This document shows positions 54,679 to 63,916 of a stretch of 64,000 nt of DNA, one piece after another (within the stretch, counting starts at the first letter, position 1; the number at the start of each line of letters is the position of its first letter). The stretch lies in assembly GCF_014698735.1 (NCBI RefSeq), contig NZ_JACJTQ010000012.1:62001-126000 (forward strand). Reading direction: 5' to 3'. The position numbers were made by a program, and so were the translations under genes. Under the pieces are notes generated by a model. It saw nothing but the letters and a program-made list of their open reading frames with translations. It had not been told where the DNA came from and ran no database searches. Source of the DNA: Anabaena catenula FACHB-362. Lineage in GTDB: Bacteria; Cyanobacteriota; Cyanobacteriia; Cyanobacteriales; Nostocaceae.

Positions 54679-55812
54679 TTATTCCGGGATTGTTTCTAGT
54701 ATCACCTTTGCCATGTCATCCCAACTATAAGCCCTTAATTCCTGTAAAATAGAAGATACTAAGTTACTATAATATTTTCTATCTTTGTACCATTTTTGCA
54801 GCCGTGTTGCCAAATTAACGGCATCTTCCGGGTTAGGAAGTAACAAGTCTTGCAACTGTGGGGGATAGCGTTCCGCAACACCAGCATCAGCACTGACTAT
54901 CGCTGGTAAACCACAACAGAGGGCTTCATGCACCCCCAAACCATAAGCTTCATAACGAGTTGGAGCAACTAAACAATCAGCAGCTTGCAACAATTTCGGC
55001 ACATCAGCACGAAAACCCAAAAAATGAATATTGGAAATACCAGCATCAGCAGCGCGACGCTGCCATAGAGGTAGTTCTGCACCAACACCAATCACTACCA
55101 ATTCAGCATCCCAATCCGGAGATTTACATAACTGTTGCCAAGCTGCAAACAGAGTATCAAATCCTTTACGGCGATCGCTCAAAGCACCAATAAATACTAC
55201 AATTGCCTTATCTTCTGGCCATTCTAGCTGCTGACGTAGTGCTATTCTTTCTTCTGGTGTCGCTGGATAAAAGACTTGCGGATCTATGCCATAGTATACT
55301 GTGTGCAGTTTTTGCTCAGGAATCGCTAATTTCTCAATCAAATCTTGTTTAGTACGGTCTGAATTCACAATAATTACCCGCGCAGAGTTTAATGCTTTTT
55401 TTTCTGCATCTAAAAACATCTGACGTGAAACCGAACCCTTCAACTGACGCAATAACCCAGCTTTATTATTAGGTTGGTAAGCTGCATGAACATAATGTAC
55501 CCAGTTCACATCTGGCCATTGGCAATTACCACCATTGACCAAGACTCTACCACCATTTGCAGATAGACGCTGTGCTAAATTGCGCCCCATCCGATTCAGT
55601 AAAGGACTGCTGAGGAGATAAGAATTCCCTGGCTTTGGTACTCGATGAAATTTAACATTAGGATAAGCTAATAACTCACTAGCTACCCGATGAGCTACTA
55701 AATGTACTTGTTCACCTTGCCTTGCTAAGTAATCAGCTAAAGCAAAATTGGCTCTGTCCATGCCACCAGTTTTGACAAAATCACCTGTTACTAGTAAATA
55801 AGACTTCATCAC
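54679..55812 (-). CDS. glycosyltransferase family 4 (GT-B)
   Basis: 377 aa, last gene of a minus-strand group of six running from 61109 to 54679. Opening YLLVTGDFVKTGGMDRANFA, donor-side VVFIGALSDRRKGFDTLFAA, VIGVGAELP and VAPTRYEAYGLGVHEALCCG (E-x7-E, near 286-305). The gene start overlaps the polymerase stop by 4 nt. Specificity unknown. Confidence 0.87.
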   Translation of the reverse strand: MMKSYLLVTGDFVKTGGMDRANFALADYLARQGEQVHLVAHRVASELLAYPNVKFHRVPKPGNSYLLSSPLLNRMGRNLAQRLSANGGRVLVNGGNCQWPDVNWVHYVHAAYQPNNKAGLLRQLKGSVSRQMFLDAEKKALNSARVIIVNSDRTKQDLIEKLAIPEQKLHTVYYGIDPQVFYPATPEERIALRQQLEWPEDKAIVVFIGALSDRRKGFDTLFAAWQQLCKSPDWDAELVVIGVGAELPLWQRRAADAGISNIHFLGFRADVPKLLQAADCLVAPTRYEAYGLGVHEALCCGLPAIVSADAGVAERYPPQLQDLLLPNPEDAVNLATRLQKWYKDRKYYSNLVSSILQELRAYSWDDMAKVILETIPE

Positions 55813-57176
55813 TGCACATCTACGGGTTTTTGATCCAAAATATGATTAGCAGCTACAAACAGAGCTGTATTCAGTAACCAAAACTCCATACCACCCTGAC
55901 TCATAAAAACAGGGTAGTTAAAAGTAAGCGCCACTACCCCAATGTCATAAGCAAAAATTAACCCTCCCCACAGGGCAAAATCTCCCAATTTGCGATTGAT
56001 AGCAATATTCCATGCTGTCTGACAAGCCCAATAAATGGTAAAAATGTAAGCAAATATTAGTGGCACTCCCCCATCTAGCAACCATGCTGTCCACTGGATT
56101 TCTACCCAAATTGGTTGAGATACCAGGTCGGCATTATCACCAAAATAGCCATTTATCATCCCCCAACGCCCCAAACCTGCTCCCAAAGGATATTGAGGCA
56201 ATAAATTCTCAAGAGTATTTTGCAAAAACCCCCCGCGATTTTGTTGGTAAACTTCTTGAGGAGAAGCAGCAAATAAGCTAGTTATGCGTTGTAGTGTTGA
56301 TTGTCCCCCAATGGCTATTGCCCAAAAAAATGTACCTGCAAACAAGCCCGTCACACCTGATATCATTGCTGTCGCACGGGCAACTTGACCTGTCCTGATT
56401 AAGACCATTGCCAAAACAACCATAGAAATAGCAGCCAATACCAAAATAGAACGAATTTGAGTTAGATATATGCAAAATAAACCAAGGGCAGCACTACTAA
56501 TGCCAGCAATCCTTAAAATCGGGTTTTTATGTTTGAGCGCAAATACAACCCCGAATAAAAGAGCATATAAACCAGAATTAGCTGCACCTCCTGGTACGTC
56601 AGTTAAGCCCATTGGTCTGTATACCTGTGTACCATTAGCTAAAGTGATCAACAAGTTATCTCCGCCAAAGGCGCTATTTTGAATCGCAGTAGAAAGAGCT
56701 AACTCAAATTTCCCTGGATAGTATACCTGTAACACCCCAACAATGGCACTTAATGTATTAATGCCCCACATCATAAACATTAAGCTTTCAAAAGCCTTGG
56801 GTGTCATTTTTAACCCTCTGACCCAAAAAAGAGGACTGAGAATAGCAAGATACATTGCTCCTTGAGCTACCCCAGCTGTTACCGAATTAATATAAGGATT
56901 TAGGCAAAACTGTAGCAGCATGATTGCTAGGACTATAATTGCTGGCTCAGTTGCTGGATGTTTTTGTTTTTCTGCTGTAGGTAGCCACACTAATAAAAAT
57001 AAACCGAGGGCAAAGGAAGCAATCCGCATTGGTACTCGGAAAACCCCGATTGCCGGAAATAAGAGTAATATTTGCAGGGAAAACTGTAGGAGTATGAATG
57101 TGTGCGCCCATGTCCAGTTTAGTTTTGCAATTATAGGAGATGAAAGGGGTAAGTGCTGATCTGTTTTTAGAGCCAT
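55809..57176 (-). CDS. O-antigen ligase / Wzy-type polymerase membrane protein
   Basis: 455 aa with 11-12 hydrophobic segments. The large [11 protein letters not shown] loop carries NTLENLLPQYPLGAGLGRWG near 325-344, typical of Wzy_C/O-antigen ligase-like proteins, plus Arg-rich QIRSILVLAA. It would join or ligate repeat units outside the membrane. A 4-nt overlap with the GT4 gene below it and a 4-nt gap to the chimera gene above show operon structure. Confidence 0.82.
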   Translation of the reverse strand: MALKTDQHLPLSSPIIAKLNWTWAHTFILLQFSLQILLLFPAIGVFRVPMRIASFALGLFLLVWLPTAEKQKHPATEPAIIVLAIMLLQFCLNPYINSVTAGVAQGAMYLAILSPLFWVRGLKMTPKAFESLMFMMWGINTLSAIVGVLQVYYPGKFELALSTAIQNSAFGGDNLLITLANGTQVYRPMGLTDVPGGAANSGLYALLFGVVFALKHKNPILRIAGISSAALGLFCIYLTQIRSILVLAAISMVVLAMVLIRTGQVARATAMISGVTGLFAGTFFWAIAIGGQSTLQRITSLFAASPQEVYQQNRGGFLQNTLENLLPQYPLGAGLGRWGMINGYFGDNADLVSQPIWVEIQWTAWLLDGGVPLIFAYIFTIYWACQTAWNIAINRKLGDFALWGGLIFAYDIGVVALTFNYPVFMSQGGMEFWLLNTALFVAANHILDQKPVDVQ

Positions 57177-57180
57177 GTAA

Positions 57181-58065
57181 TTAAGTAAAGTTATTTACTT
57201 CCTGAGGTAAAACAGGCATTGGTTTACGGCGAAGTTGTTTGAATAACTTCAGAGTCTGGTTTTTTATAGGCTGGCGATTGGATAAGGCAAAAGGTAGGAG
57301 ATTAGTCAAACTGCTAACTATCCAAAATACCCCAGCCCAATCGCGTTGCTCTCTTTCATCTTTCATCCGCAGAAAAGTAATCAGAGTAGCTATTAATGCC
57401 GGGAAAACTGCCAACCAAGGATATCTTAAAAGTGTGGTCAGCATGGCATTACGCGCCCATAAACGCCTAATTCTCTGCCAATTTCGGCCTCTCTCATCAG
57501 CATAATGTATAATTTTTAGTTCAGGATCATAAATAACTTTATATCCTGCATCTAATAGCCGTAGCGTAAATTCTACTTCTTCATAGTAATAATTGAATTC
57601 TTCAATAAAGCCAATTTCTAGTTTTAATAGAGCTTCTCTACGTATCAGACAGCCATAAAAAGCTGGTGTCACAATATAGGATAAATAATCCACATTTGCT
57701 GGCTGAAATGCGTGAGATGTTCCATCAAAACAGAGTTGGTGAAAGGCAATTGCACCTACATCAGCATAACTTTTTGCAATAGATATTGCTCGATCAATTG
57801 CTGAGGTATCTGTGAGTTCAGTATCATCGAGAATATTGAAGGTTTTGTGTGTGGGTTCAAATGAGTATATCGTTGCATTTGGGAATAATTTTCTATACTT
57901 AGCTGTTGTCTGACCAATATTAGCTCCACAATCAAAAATAAACTGCACATTCTGCTGTTCTAGCAGTTTCTTTTGGTCTTGAAAAGCATCTACAAAATAA
58001 CGGGAACGTTTTCTCAGTTCATAATCAAAAAATGCAAAAATCTGTTTGATAATTTCTTTCAACAT
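57181..58065 (-). CDS. chimeric protein: FkbM methyltransferase N-terminus joined to a GT2 C-terminus
   Basis: 294 aa from MLKEIIKQIFAFFDYEL, 4 nt after the upstream stop; an ATG at 58122 overlaps that gene. Residues about 1-80 are FkbM-like with the SAM loop FIFDCGANIGQTTAKYRKLF and YSFEPTHKTF. From about 85 (DDTELTDTSAIDRAISIAKS) the sequence is GT2: DVGAIAFHQLCFDGTSHAF, RREALLKLEIGFIEEFNYYY, YDPELKIIHYADERGRNW and two C-terminal membrane helices. Neither half is complete: the methyltransferase lacks its C-terminal half, the GT2 its first ~90 residues. Looks like an in-frame deletion fusion. Function doubtful. Confidence 0.75.
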   Translation of the reverse strand: MLKEIIKQIFAFFDYELRKRSRYFVDAFQDQKKLLEQQNVQFIFDCGANIGQTTAKYRKLFPNATIYSFEPTHKTFNILDDTELTDTSAIDRAISIAKSYADVGAIAFHQLCFDGTSHAFQPANVDYLSYIVTPAFYGCLIRREALLKLEIGFIEEFNYYYEEVEFTLRLLDAGYKVIYDPELKIIHYADERGRNWQRIRRLWARNAMLTTLLRYPWLAVFPALIATLITFLRMKDEREQRDWAGVFWIVSSLTNLLPFALSNRQPIKNQTLKLFKQLRRKPMPVLPQEVNNFT

Positions 58066-58069
58066 ATCC

Positions 58070-58780
58070 TTAATTTTTTTGCCCCACACAAAGAATATTG
58101 TCACTAAAAGCCCGACCGCCAAAACCGAGACTTGTTGGCCAGTGCCACGGTGTAAAAGGCAAACGACCAGAATTAGTGTAATCTATTTGAATCTTGCTTA
58201 GACCACACTCTATAAAAATTCTTATTAAGTCAATTTCTAATAAAGCTGTGATGTGTGCTGGATAAAGACCTGGTGCTTCTTGAAATGCGTTAAACTGATT
58301 TTTTAGAATTAGAGTCAATTTGCTCAACAAGCTCAACTGATTCGGTGTAGTGACAATTACCAATCCTCCTGGTTTGGTTAACCTAACCAATTCTCGCACA
58401 AAAGCCCGTGGGTTTTCTAAATGTTCAATAGTTTCCACTGCACAGATTACATCAGCAAATCCATCTGGTAAAGGTGCTTTACCAATATCTAAGTCAAAGG
58501 GAATAAATTCTATTTCTGCTGGTAAGTCAGCATAGCGGACAACATCTACACCAATATAGCGGTTAATGCGTAGTTTACCGCCGTAGGCATCGCTCACAAA
58601 TGACCACAGCCTGCCACTACCACAACCCACATCTACAAGTACACCATCATCAGGATGTAGTTGTTTTACCGTTTTAGCTACCATTTGGTACACAGGATCA
58701 CTACTACCGCCAAGGCTTTGTAATGCCCGGTTTTCCACATTCATTGATGCTATTTGCTTTCCCTCATCAGATGAAATCAT
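58070..58780 (-). CDS. class I SAM-dependent methyltransferase
   Basis: 236 aa. Motif I is LVDVGCGSGRLWSFVSDAYG (about 48-67); the central FADVICAVETIEHLENPRAF has the E-x-I-E-H of methyltransferase-11 proteins; then LTKPGGLVIVTTPNQ. Likely modifies a polysaccharide sugar. It overlaps the upstream GT4 stop by 4 nt. Confidence 0.83.
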   Translation of the reverse strand: MISSDEGKQIASMNVENRALQSLGGSSDPVYQMVAKTVKQLHPDDGVLVDVGCGSGRLWSFVSDAYGGKLRINRYIGVDVVRYADLPAEIEFIPFDLDIGKAPLPDGFADVICAVETIEHLENPRAFVRELVRLTKPGGLVIVTTPNQLSLLSKLTLILKNQFNAFQEAPGLYPAHITALLEIDLIRIFIECGLSKIQIDYTNSGRLPFTPWHWPTSLGFGGRAFSDNILCVGQKN

Positions 58781-59901
58781 GCGACAGCCTCTTTTTCGAT
58801 AACTTGAGAAAGCAAACTATAAAGCCGAGTAAGTTGCTTTTCTGGATTGCAAAGATACTCAGCCCGTGCTTTACTCCCAGATGCTAGAGATGCTCTTTCA
58901 TTAGAACTAGAAATCAATATTCCTAGAGTTTGACTCAAAACATCAATATCATCGGCTGGAATCAAACGCCCACAGGAATCATCGACAATTTCCATAGCCC
59001 CGCCCATAGCTGTTGTCACCACTGGTAAACCTGCATACAGAGCTTCTATAAAAGCAATACCAAAAGGTTCTGCTCCTGTATTAGGTTGACAGTGAATGTC
59101 AGCAGCAGCCAACAAACATGGTACATCAGCCCGTTGTCCTAAAAATAGCACACGGTCGGCAATACCAAGTTCCTGTACTTGTACCTTTCGTTCTTCTAAA
59201 TATTCAGCCTCATGGGGGCGTTGTACTCCTCCAGCTATCCAACATATCCAACCAGGTAGGTCGCGTAACTGCCCTAAAGCAGAAATTAACATACTTTGTC
59301 CCTTCCAGCGCTCCAGACGAGATGCCTGGATAATCACTACCGCATCTTCAGCTGTATTGAGTTCGGCTCTGACAGCATGGCGATTTGAGGCATGGTTATC
59401 AATACTTGGAGAGGCTACAGGCAGATAAAGAGTATCGCTTTGAGTCTGATAGAGTTTTGGCACAGATGCTTGGGTATAACGACTATTCGCAATTACTAAA
59501 TCCGGTGGGACTAACTTAGCCCAACGTTCCAGAGGGTGTTCACCATTAGGCACATCATGACACCAAAAGACTAATGGTAGATTGTTAGCTCTAACAACAG
59601 ACCCAAAAATTGCTTGCGGCCAGCAAGAATGACAAATAACTAGATCAAATCCTTCTTGCTTCAATAGTTGTTGGAGTTGCTGCCTAGCTTTCCACACTGT
59701 CCAAGGACGGCTTATCCGGACTTTACCCAACAGATGCACCTTTGCACTTAAGTTTCGCAATTCCTTGGCCAATCTCCCTTCAAAGCATAGTGCAAAGTGA
59801 TGCTGCATCTGTGAACATAAACTTTGTTCTTTTGCTAATGTCACCAGCAGCGTTTCTATCCCACCAAACAAATTTCCCGCATAAACGTGCAGAACTTTCA
59901 T
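58777..59901 (-). CDS. glycosyltransferase family 4 (GT-B)
   Basis: 374 aa. Opening VLHVYAGNLFGGIETLLVTL, middle LVICHSCWPQAIFGSVVR, donor half IIQASRLERWKGQSMLISAL, VLFLGQRADVPCLLAAADIH and PNTGAEPFGIAFIEALYAGL (E-x7-E). It overlaps both neighbours by 4 nt, so it is inside a tight operon. Confidence 0.88.
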   Translation of the reverse strand: MKVLHVYAGNLFGGIETLLVTLAKEQSLCSQMQHHFALCFEGRLAKELRNLSAKVHLLGKVRISRPWTVWKARQQLQQLLKQEGFDLVICHSCWPQAIFGSVVRANNLPLVFWCHDVPNGEHPLERWAKLVPPDLVIANSRYTQASVPKLYQTQSDTLYLPVASPSIDNHASNRHAVRAELNTAEDAVVIIQASRLERWKGQSMLISALGQLRDLPGWICWIAGGVQRPHEAEYLEERKVQVQELGIADRVLFLGQRADVPCLLAAADIHCQPNTGAEPFGIAFIEALYAGLPVVTTAMGGAMEIVDDSCGRLIPADDIDVLSQTLGILISSSNERASLASGSKARAEYLCNPEKQLTRLYSLLSQVIEKEAVA

Positions 59902-61109
59902 AACAAATCTACTGGTTTTGGTATACCTGCATAGTTGCGTTCTTGATGCAAAACTTCTTCATAGAATTTAAAACTGCGTTGCGCCATAGTTGTGTGGTTA
60001 AAATATTCTGCTCGTTTGCGGCTTGCTATTGCTAGTCGCTGACGCAAGCCCGGTTCAGAAAGTAGACGTTGTGAAGCTTCAGCCAAAGCTACTGGGTTGT
60101 TAATTGGTACAGTTAAACCTTCTTGTTCATGTCGGCTCACCCAAGGTACTCCACTACAGATAATATTGGCATTAATTACCGGACAACCACTAGCCATTGC
60201 TTCTACTTGCACTAACCCAAAACCCTCGCTACGGACATTAGAAGGAAACCAAAGACTGGTTGCAGCATGATAAGCACCGACAAGTTCATCCTCGTTCACG
60301 TGACCTAACCAAACAATACGCTTGTCTACTCCTAGTTTCTTGGCCAGAGTTTTTAGTTCTTGTTCTAAAGAACCAACACCAATTATTACCAGTGTTCCTT
60401 TCACCATAGTGAGAGCTTCAATTGCTACGTGCAACGCTTTGTAATAGACTAATCTACCAACTGCCAACCAAATTGGCCCAGGATATTTTTTCTTGAGATT
60501 GTGACTGAAAGCAATAGCTTTTTTATTCGGTTGACTGTAATTTGAAGCATCCAATCCAAGTGGTAGATAACTCAATTTATCACGATAAAAACGTAAAAAT
60601 TTTGAGCCTTGAATATACGGTGAACTTGTGGTTAAAACCTGTGAGCTTCTACTGTAAACTAGATGTTCAAATGGACGTAATCCATACTTCAAAACTTTCT
60701 GTTTAATAACGTCGCTGTGGTGGGTAATTATCAAAGGTACACGCCTATGCAACATTGTTAAAGCCATCAGCATTGTAGGATTAGGTGTATGCAGATGCAG
60801 TAAGGTATTTGGTTCTGTAACTAGTTGACATACTTTTTTGGGAAGTTCTGGACAGACATCAAATCTGGCTAATGATAACAGCCTACCCATCCTTGTCACA
60901 CTGACATTTCCATCCATCTCCTTTACAGTCTGGGTGCTGCTAGATAACTGTCCTTGCTGATTAAAAGCATTCACACAAACTACATGAACTTCCGCACCTA
61001 AAGCGGCCTGAGTTTGCGCTAGAGTTTGTACGTGTGTTTCTATTCCACCTCGGTCTGGAGGATAATATTTAGACAAATGGATAATCCGATAATTTGATGT
61101 TTTCGACAT
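59898..61109 (-). CDS. glycosyltransferase family 4 (GT-B)
   Basis: 403 aa, first gene of the minus-strand six-gene unit. N-terminal YYPPDRGGIETHVQTLAQTQ, THHSDVIKQKVLKY, donor half WLAVGRLVYYKALHVAIEAL, IIGVGSLEQELKTL, and FPSNVRSEGFGLVQVEAMAS (E-x7-E near 309-328). The next gene overlaps by 4 nt. Specificity unknown. Confidence 0.9.
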   Translation of the reverse strand: MSKTSNYRIIHLSKYYPPDRGGIETHVQTLAQTQAALGAEVHVVCVNAFNQQGQLSSSTQTVKEMDGNVSVTRMGRLLSLARFDVCPELPKKVCQLVTEPNTLLHLHTPNPTMLMALTMLHRRVPLIITHHSDVIKQKVLKYGLRPFEHLVYSRSSQVLTTSSPYIQGSKFLRFYRDKLSYLPLGLDASNYSQPNKKAIAFSHNLKKKYPGPIWLAVGRLVYYKALHVAIEALTMVKGTLVIIGVGSLEQELKTLAKKLGVDKRIVWLGHVNEDELVGAYHAATSLWFPSNVRSEGFGLVQVEAMASGCPVINANIICSGVPWVSRHEQEGLTVPINNPVALAEASQRLLSEPGLRQRLAIASRKRAEYFNHTTMAQRSFKFYEEVLHQERNYAGIPKPVDLL

Positions 61110-61552
61110 GGTTTTAAGATAAAAAGCAAAACACCTGGTTAATCACGGAAAAACGATCACGAGTCACTCTAGTCGAGTCCAGATAAACAGATTTATACTC
61201 TTCTGTATTTATTGAAAATTACTGAGCAGCTATGGAACTCCCTTTTGATTCTTGTTGGCGCAGCCTGGGCTTTGGGCTTACAAGACTCGGTACAGTTCTA
61301 TCCCTTATTTTCTCTTTGCCGTTCCCTGTTGCCTGACCATGCAATTAGATATGACTAGGACTCGCTTAAGGGATACAGGAATCAAATCGGATTGCTATAG
61401 TTAGTTGATTTTGGAAAAGTCTAATAATAATGTCGTACTTTGATAAAGTACCGACTTTCTACCCTGAAATTTACACGCTCTGATAATTTGTGAACTTGAA
61501 CAGGCTGATCTGACATACAGCTAAATAGAATGGCGTATAACAAGTAGAGTAC
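61110..61552. other. spacer between the exosortase and glycosyltransferase units
   Basis: 443 bp with no gene. A hairpin, GTCGTACTTT with AAAGTACCGAC at 61432-61455, lies downstream of the exosortase gene on the minus strand and may be a terminator. The left side should hold the promoter of the six-gene unit. Confidence 0.4.
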
Positions 61553-63157
61553 TCAGTATTTTCTTGAAAACAAAGATTGCCAAGTACCATAATTATCATT
61601 CCAAATCGATTCTAACACCGTATAAATATCAGTGGCAAGTAATCCATTTAAGGGAACAGATAATTGTGTCCATATACAGCGGTCATCTCTGAGAACGTCC
61701 TGACCCAAAATCCAAGGTAGTAAATGGTTTAAGGTAATATCGTATTTATACCGATTTTGCATAAATTGAGATGAAGTCAAAGTACTACCTCCACGGGGAT
61801 TAATACAGGCTGTCAGATAAGCTTGTTTGCTGTCACTATAAAGTGCATAGTGGCCAACTCCTTTTAGCTGTCTCAGGTTTTTCTGACTATCTTTAACTAA
61901 GTCTGGACTTAGCTGGAGCAAAAAGGGGTTTTGATCACCTCTAGTATTGATCACATAACGCATCTGCAATTCCAACTTCTGACCATTTTTGAGATAGCTG
62001 TAGTCTGTTCCAGATTCTACCAATACAAACTTATCAGTCATCGCATTTTTATATTTTTGCTGACCCAGAGGCTTAAATTTGACTTGTTGCCAGCTATTGA
62101 GAGCGATTTCTCTGGAGCGCATCGCTAACGCATCTGGAAAAATAGCAGCACTTAGGGGTCTTTTACTGGCTATTAAATAGATAGCAGTCAATATAATCCC
62201 CACCCAGGTAGCAGCAAGCAGAAAGCGTCTCTTTGGCTCTAGGGTGACTGTGGTAGTTAGTAATGGGGTTTCTGTCGAAGCTAAAACTTCCACTGGCAGT
62301 ATCCAGTTACATAAGGCTGCAAAAGTAATAGTTGCGATCGCTATAAAAATTGTTCCCCCGGACTGTCCGTGCCAATAGTCAAACTGGTTGCGGTTATTAA
62401 CTACCACAGCTAACAAAGCTACACGAATACAGCCAACTAAAAATCCCGTAGCGACGGCAGATATAACTAATCCCCATCTCTGTTTCCCAGTTAGGGTAAC
62501 AACTACTACCATAATCAGTAGGGTTAGCTGTAGTAGCCACAAAATTAATGCTCCACCAGTACAGGCATAAAGAACTTCTACTTGACCTGTAGGCAGTTTT
62601 ACTAAAGTTCCAGAATGAGTAGCACCAAAACCTAGATAGTGGAGTAAAAAAGCGGATATAGTTGCAGTTACTTCATTAAAATGTAACCGGGAATCGAAAA
62701 TTCCATTGATAAAATTAAAAGGAAAAAGCATTAAGCACAATAACAAAAATAAGCGCCAATAATGCCTGATTCCTAAAAAGCCAAAAGATAGTAAACCTAA
62801 ACCCAATCCAGCGATAATCGGACCGAATCTAAATAGCATTAGGTCTAAATGCCATAGATTTAGCGGTCTAATTATGACTACAAATAGCAATCCTAAACCT
62901 AAGCAGCTAGAGAACCATGTGGGAGTTTTCTCTTGTCGCTGATTTTGCCAAAGTAAATATAAAATACCTACCCAGTAAACTGCATAAAATGTAATTTGTT
63001 CACCTTCAAGGGGGTGGTTTCTAATTATATCTAAATGCAAGACAGCCAATGTTGTAAAAATACCAAGCAAGTAAAATTGCTCAGTTTGCATTAAGGGTTT
63101 GAATCTGAGCAAAAATGCTTGTTTGGCTTGGTTCAGTTTTTGGCTACTGATGAACAT
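61553..63157 (-). CDS. exosortase fused to its C-terminal partner-like domain (cyanoexosortase)
   Basis: 534 aa. Residues about 20-285 are a multi-helix exosortase with the catalytic Cys-Arg-His set: Cys199 in EVLYACTGGALIL, Arg245 in VGCIRVALLAVV, His263 in FDYWHGQSGG. A further membrane helix (about 311-329) leads to a ~200-residue soluble domain (VLVESGTDYSYLKNGQKLEL, RCIWTQLSVPLNG) like the EpsI-type or exosortase-associated protein that is often separate. Exosortases cut C-terminal PEP-like sorting signals in strains that make exopolysaccharide. Its presence fits the glycan cluster; the target protein is not in the window. Confidence 0.8.
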   Translation of the reverse strand: MFISSQKLNQAKQAFLLRFKPLMQTEQFYLLGIFTTLAVLHLDIIRNHPLEGEQITFYAVYWVGILYLLWQNQRQEKTPTWFSSCLGLGLLFVVIIRPLNLWHLDLMLFRFGPIIAGLGLGLLSFGFLGIRHYWRLFLLLCLMLFPFNFINGIFDSRLHFNEVTATISAFLLHYLGFGATHSGTLVKLPTGQVEVLYACTGGALILWLLQLTLLIMVVVVTLTGKQRWGLVISAVATGFLVGCIRVALLAVVVNNRNQFDYWHGQSGGTIFIAIATITFAALCNWILPVEVLASTETPLLTTTVTLEPKRRFLLAATWVGIILTAIYLIASKRPLSAAIFPDALAMRSREIALNSWQQVKFKPLGQQKYKNAMTDKFVLVESGTDYSYLKNGQKLELQMRYVINTRGDQNPFLLQLSPDLVKDSQKNLRQLKGVGHYALYSDSKQAYLTACINPRGGSTLTSSQFMQNRYKYDITLNHLLPWILGQDVLRDDRCIWTQLSVPLNGLLATDIYTVLESIWNDNYGTWQSLFSRKY

Positions 63158-63172
63158 TTCTATCTTCCATTC

Positions 63173-63916
63173 TTATCCAAGATTTTTATCGATAATGCGT
63201 ATCCAACGAGTCAAATTCCAGAACATAATCAAGCAAACACCTGAGATTACTGTTCCTAAATTGATTCTCACAGCACTTTTAAGTAGATTTTTTATCTGTT
63301 CTCGCTTGGCAGCGTTAGCAGTAGCGGCAGAGTTTTGAGCAGCTGTTTGAATTTGTTGAGATATTTTATTTTTCAATTCTTGAGGAGATTGACTAACTCC
63401 GTTTTCATTAGGCAAATTTAAAATTCTGGCTAAATTAGCTAATTCTTGAGGAGAGTTGGTTGTCTTCAGTTTTTCAGTTACTTTTTGCAATTGCTCTTGT
63501 TGTAGCCCCTGTTGAGTTAGAAATTGATTATTAATATTCCTATAGAGTGTTAAGCTATTATTAATTCCTAAAGGCAACATCAGCAGATAAAATATTCCTA
63601 TTATTAAACTAACCCAAGATAAAAGTTTGAGAATAGGGATTTGTCTTGATTTCAGGATACTACCTTTGTTATGCAAAAATATAAATGTTAAACCCAGCAA
63701 GATAGACCAGACGTGATCTACCATTTGTCCAATAGCTTGAAATTCCCATGCCGGATCTGTCAACCGTGGGGGTATGAGGATAGCAAGGTAGTCAATGAGA
63801 GAAAATATGAGAAGAATATAGCCAAGCAACTGCAACAATGAGAAAGACAGATTTTCAATCCCGTCTGTTATTTCTATGGGCTTTTTTGGCAGTCTTTCTT
63901 GTTTTTGTTTTGTCAT
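63173..63916 (-). CDS. HpsJ-like exosortase-associated membrane protein
   Basis: 247 aa. Four hydrophobic segments: LLGYILLIFSLIDYLAILIP (about 35-54), WSILLGLTFIFL, LLSWVSLIIGIFYLLMLPLG, and a final TVISGVCLIMFW. Between segments 3 and 4 is a ~90-residue helical Gln-rich region (FLTQQGLQQEQLQKVTEKLK). The layout matches HpsJ, named for hormogonium polysaccharide genes in Nostoc and found beside cyanobacterial exosortases. It starts the minus-strand pair with the exosortase (15-nt gap). Exact role unknown. Confidence 0.72.
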   Translation of the reverse strand: MTKQKQERLPKKPIEITDGIENLSFSLLQLLGYILLIFSLIDYLAILIPPRLTDPAWEFQAIGQMVDHVWSILLGLTFIFLHNKGSILKSRQIPILKLLSWVSLIIGIFYLLMLPLGINNSLTLYRNINNQFLTQQGLQQEQLQKVTEKLKTTNSPQELANLARILNLPNENGVSQSPQELKNKISQQIQTAAQNSAATANAAKREQIKNLLKSAVRINLGTVISGVCLIMFWNLTRWIRIIDKNLG

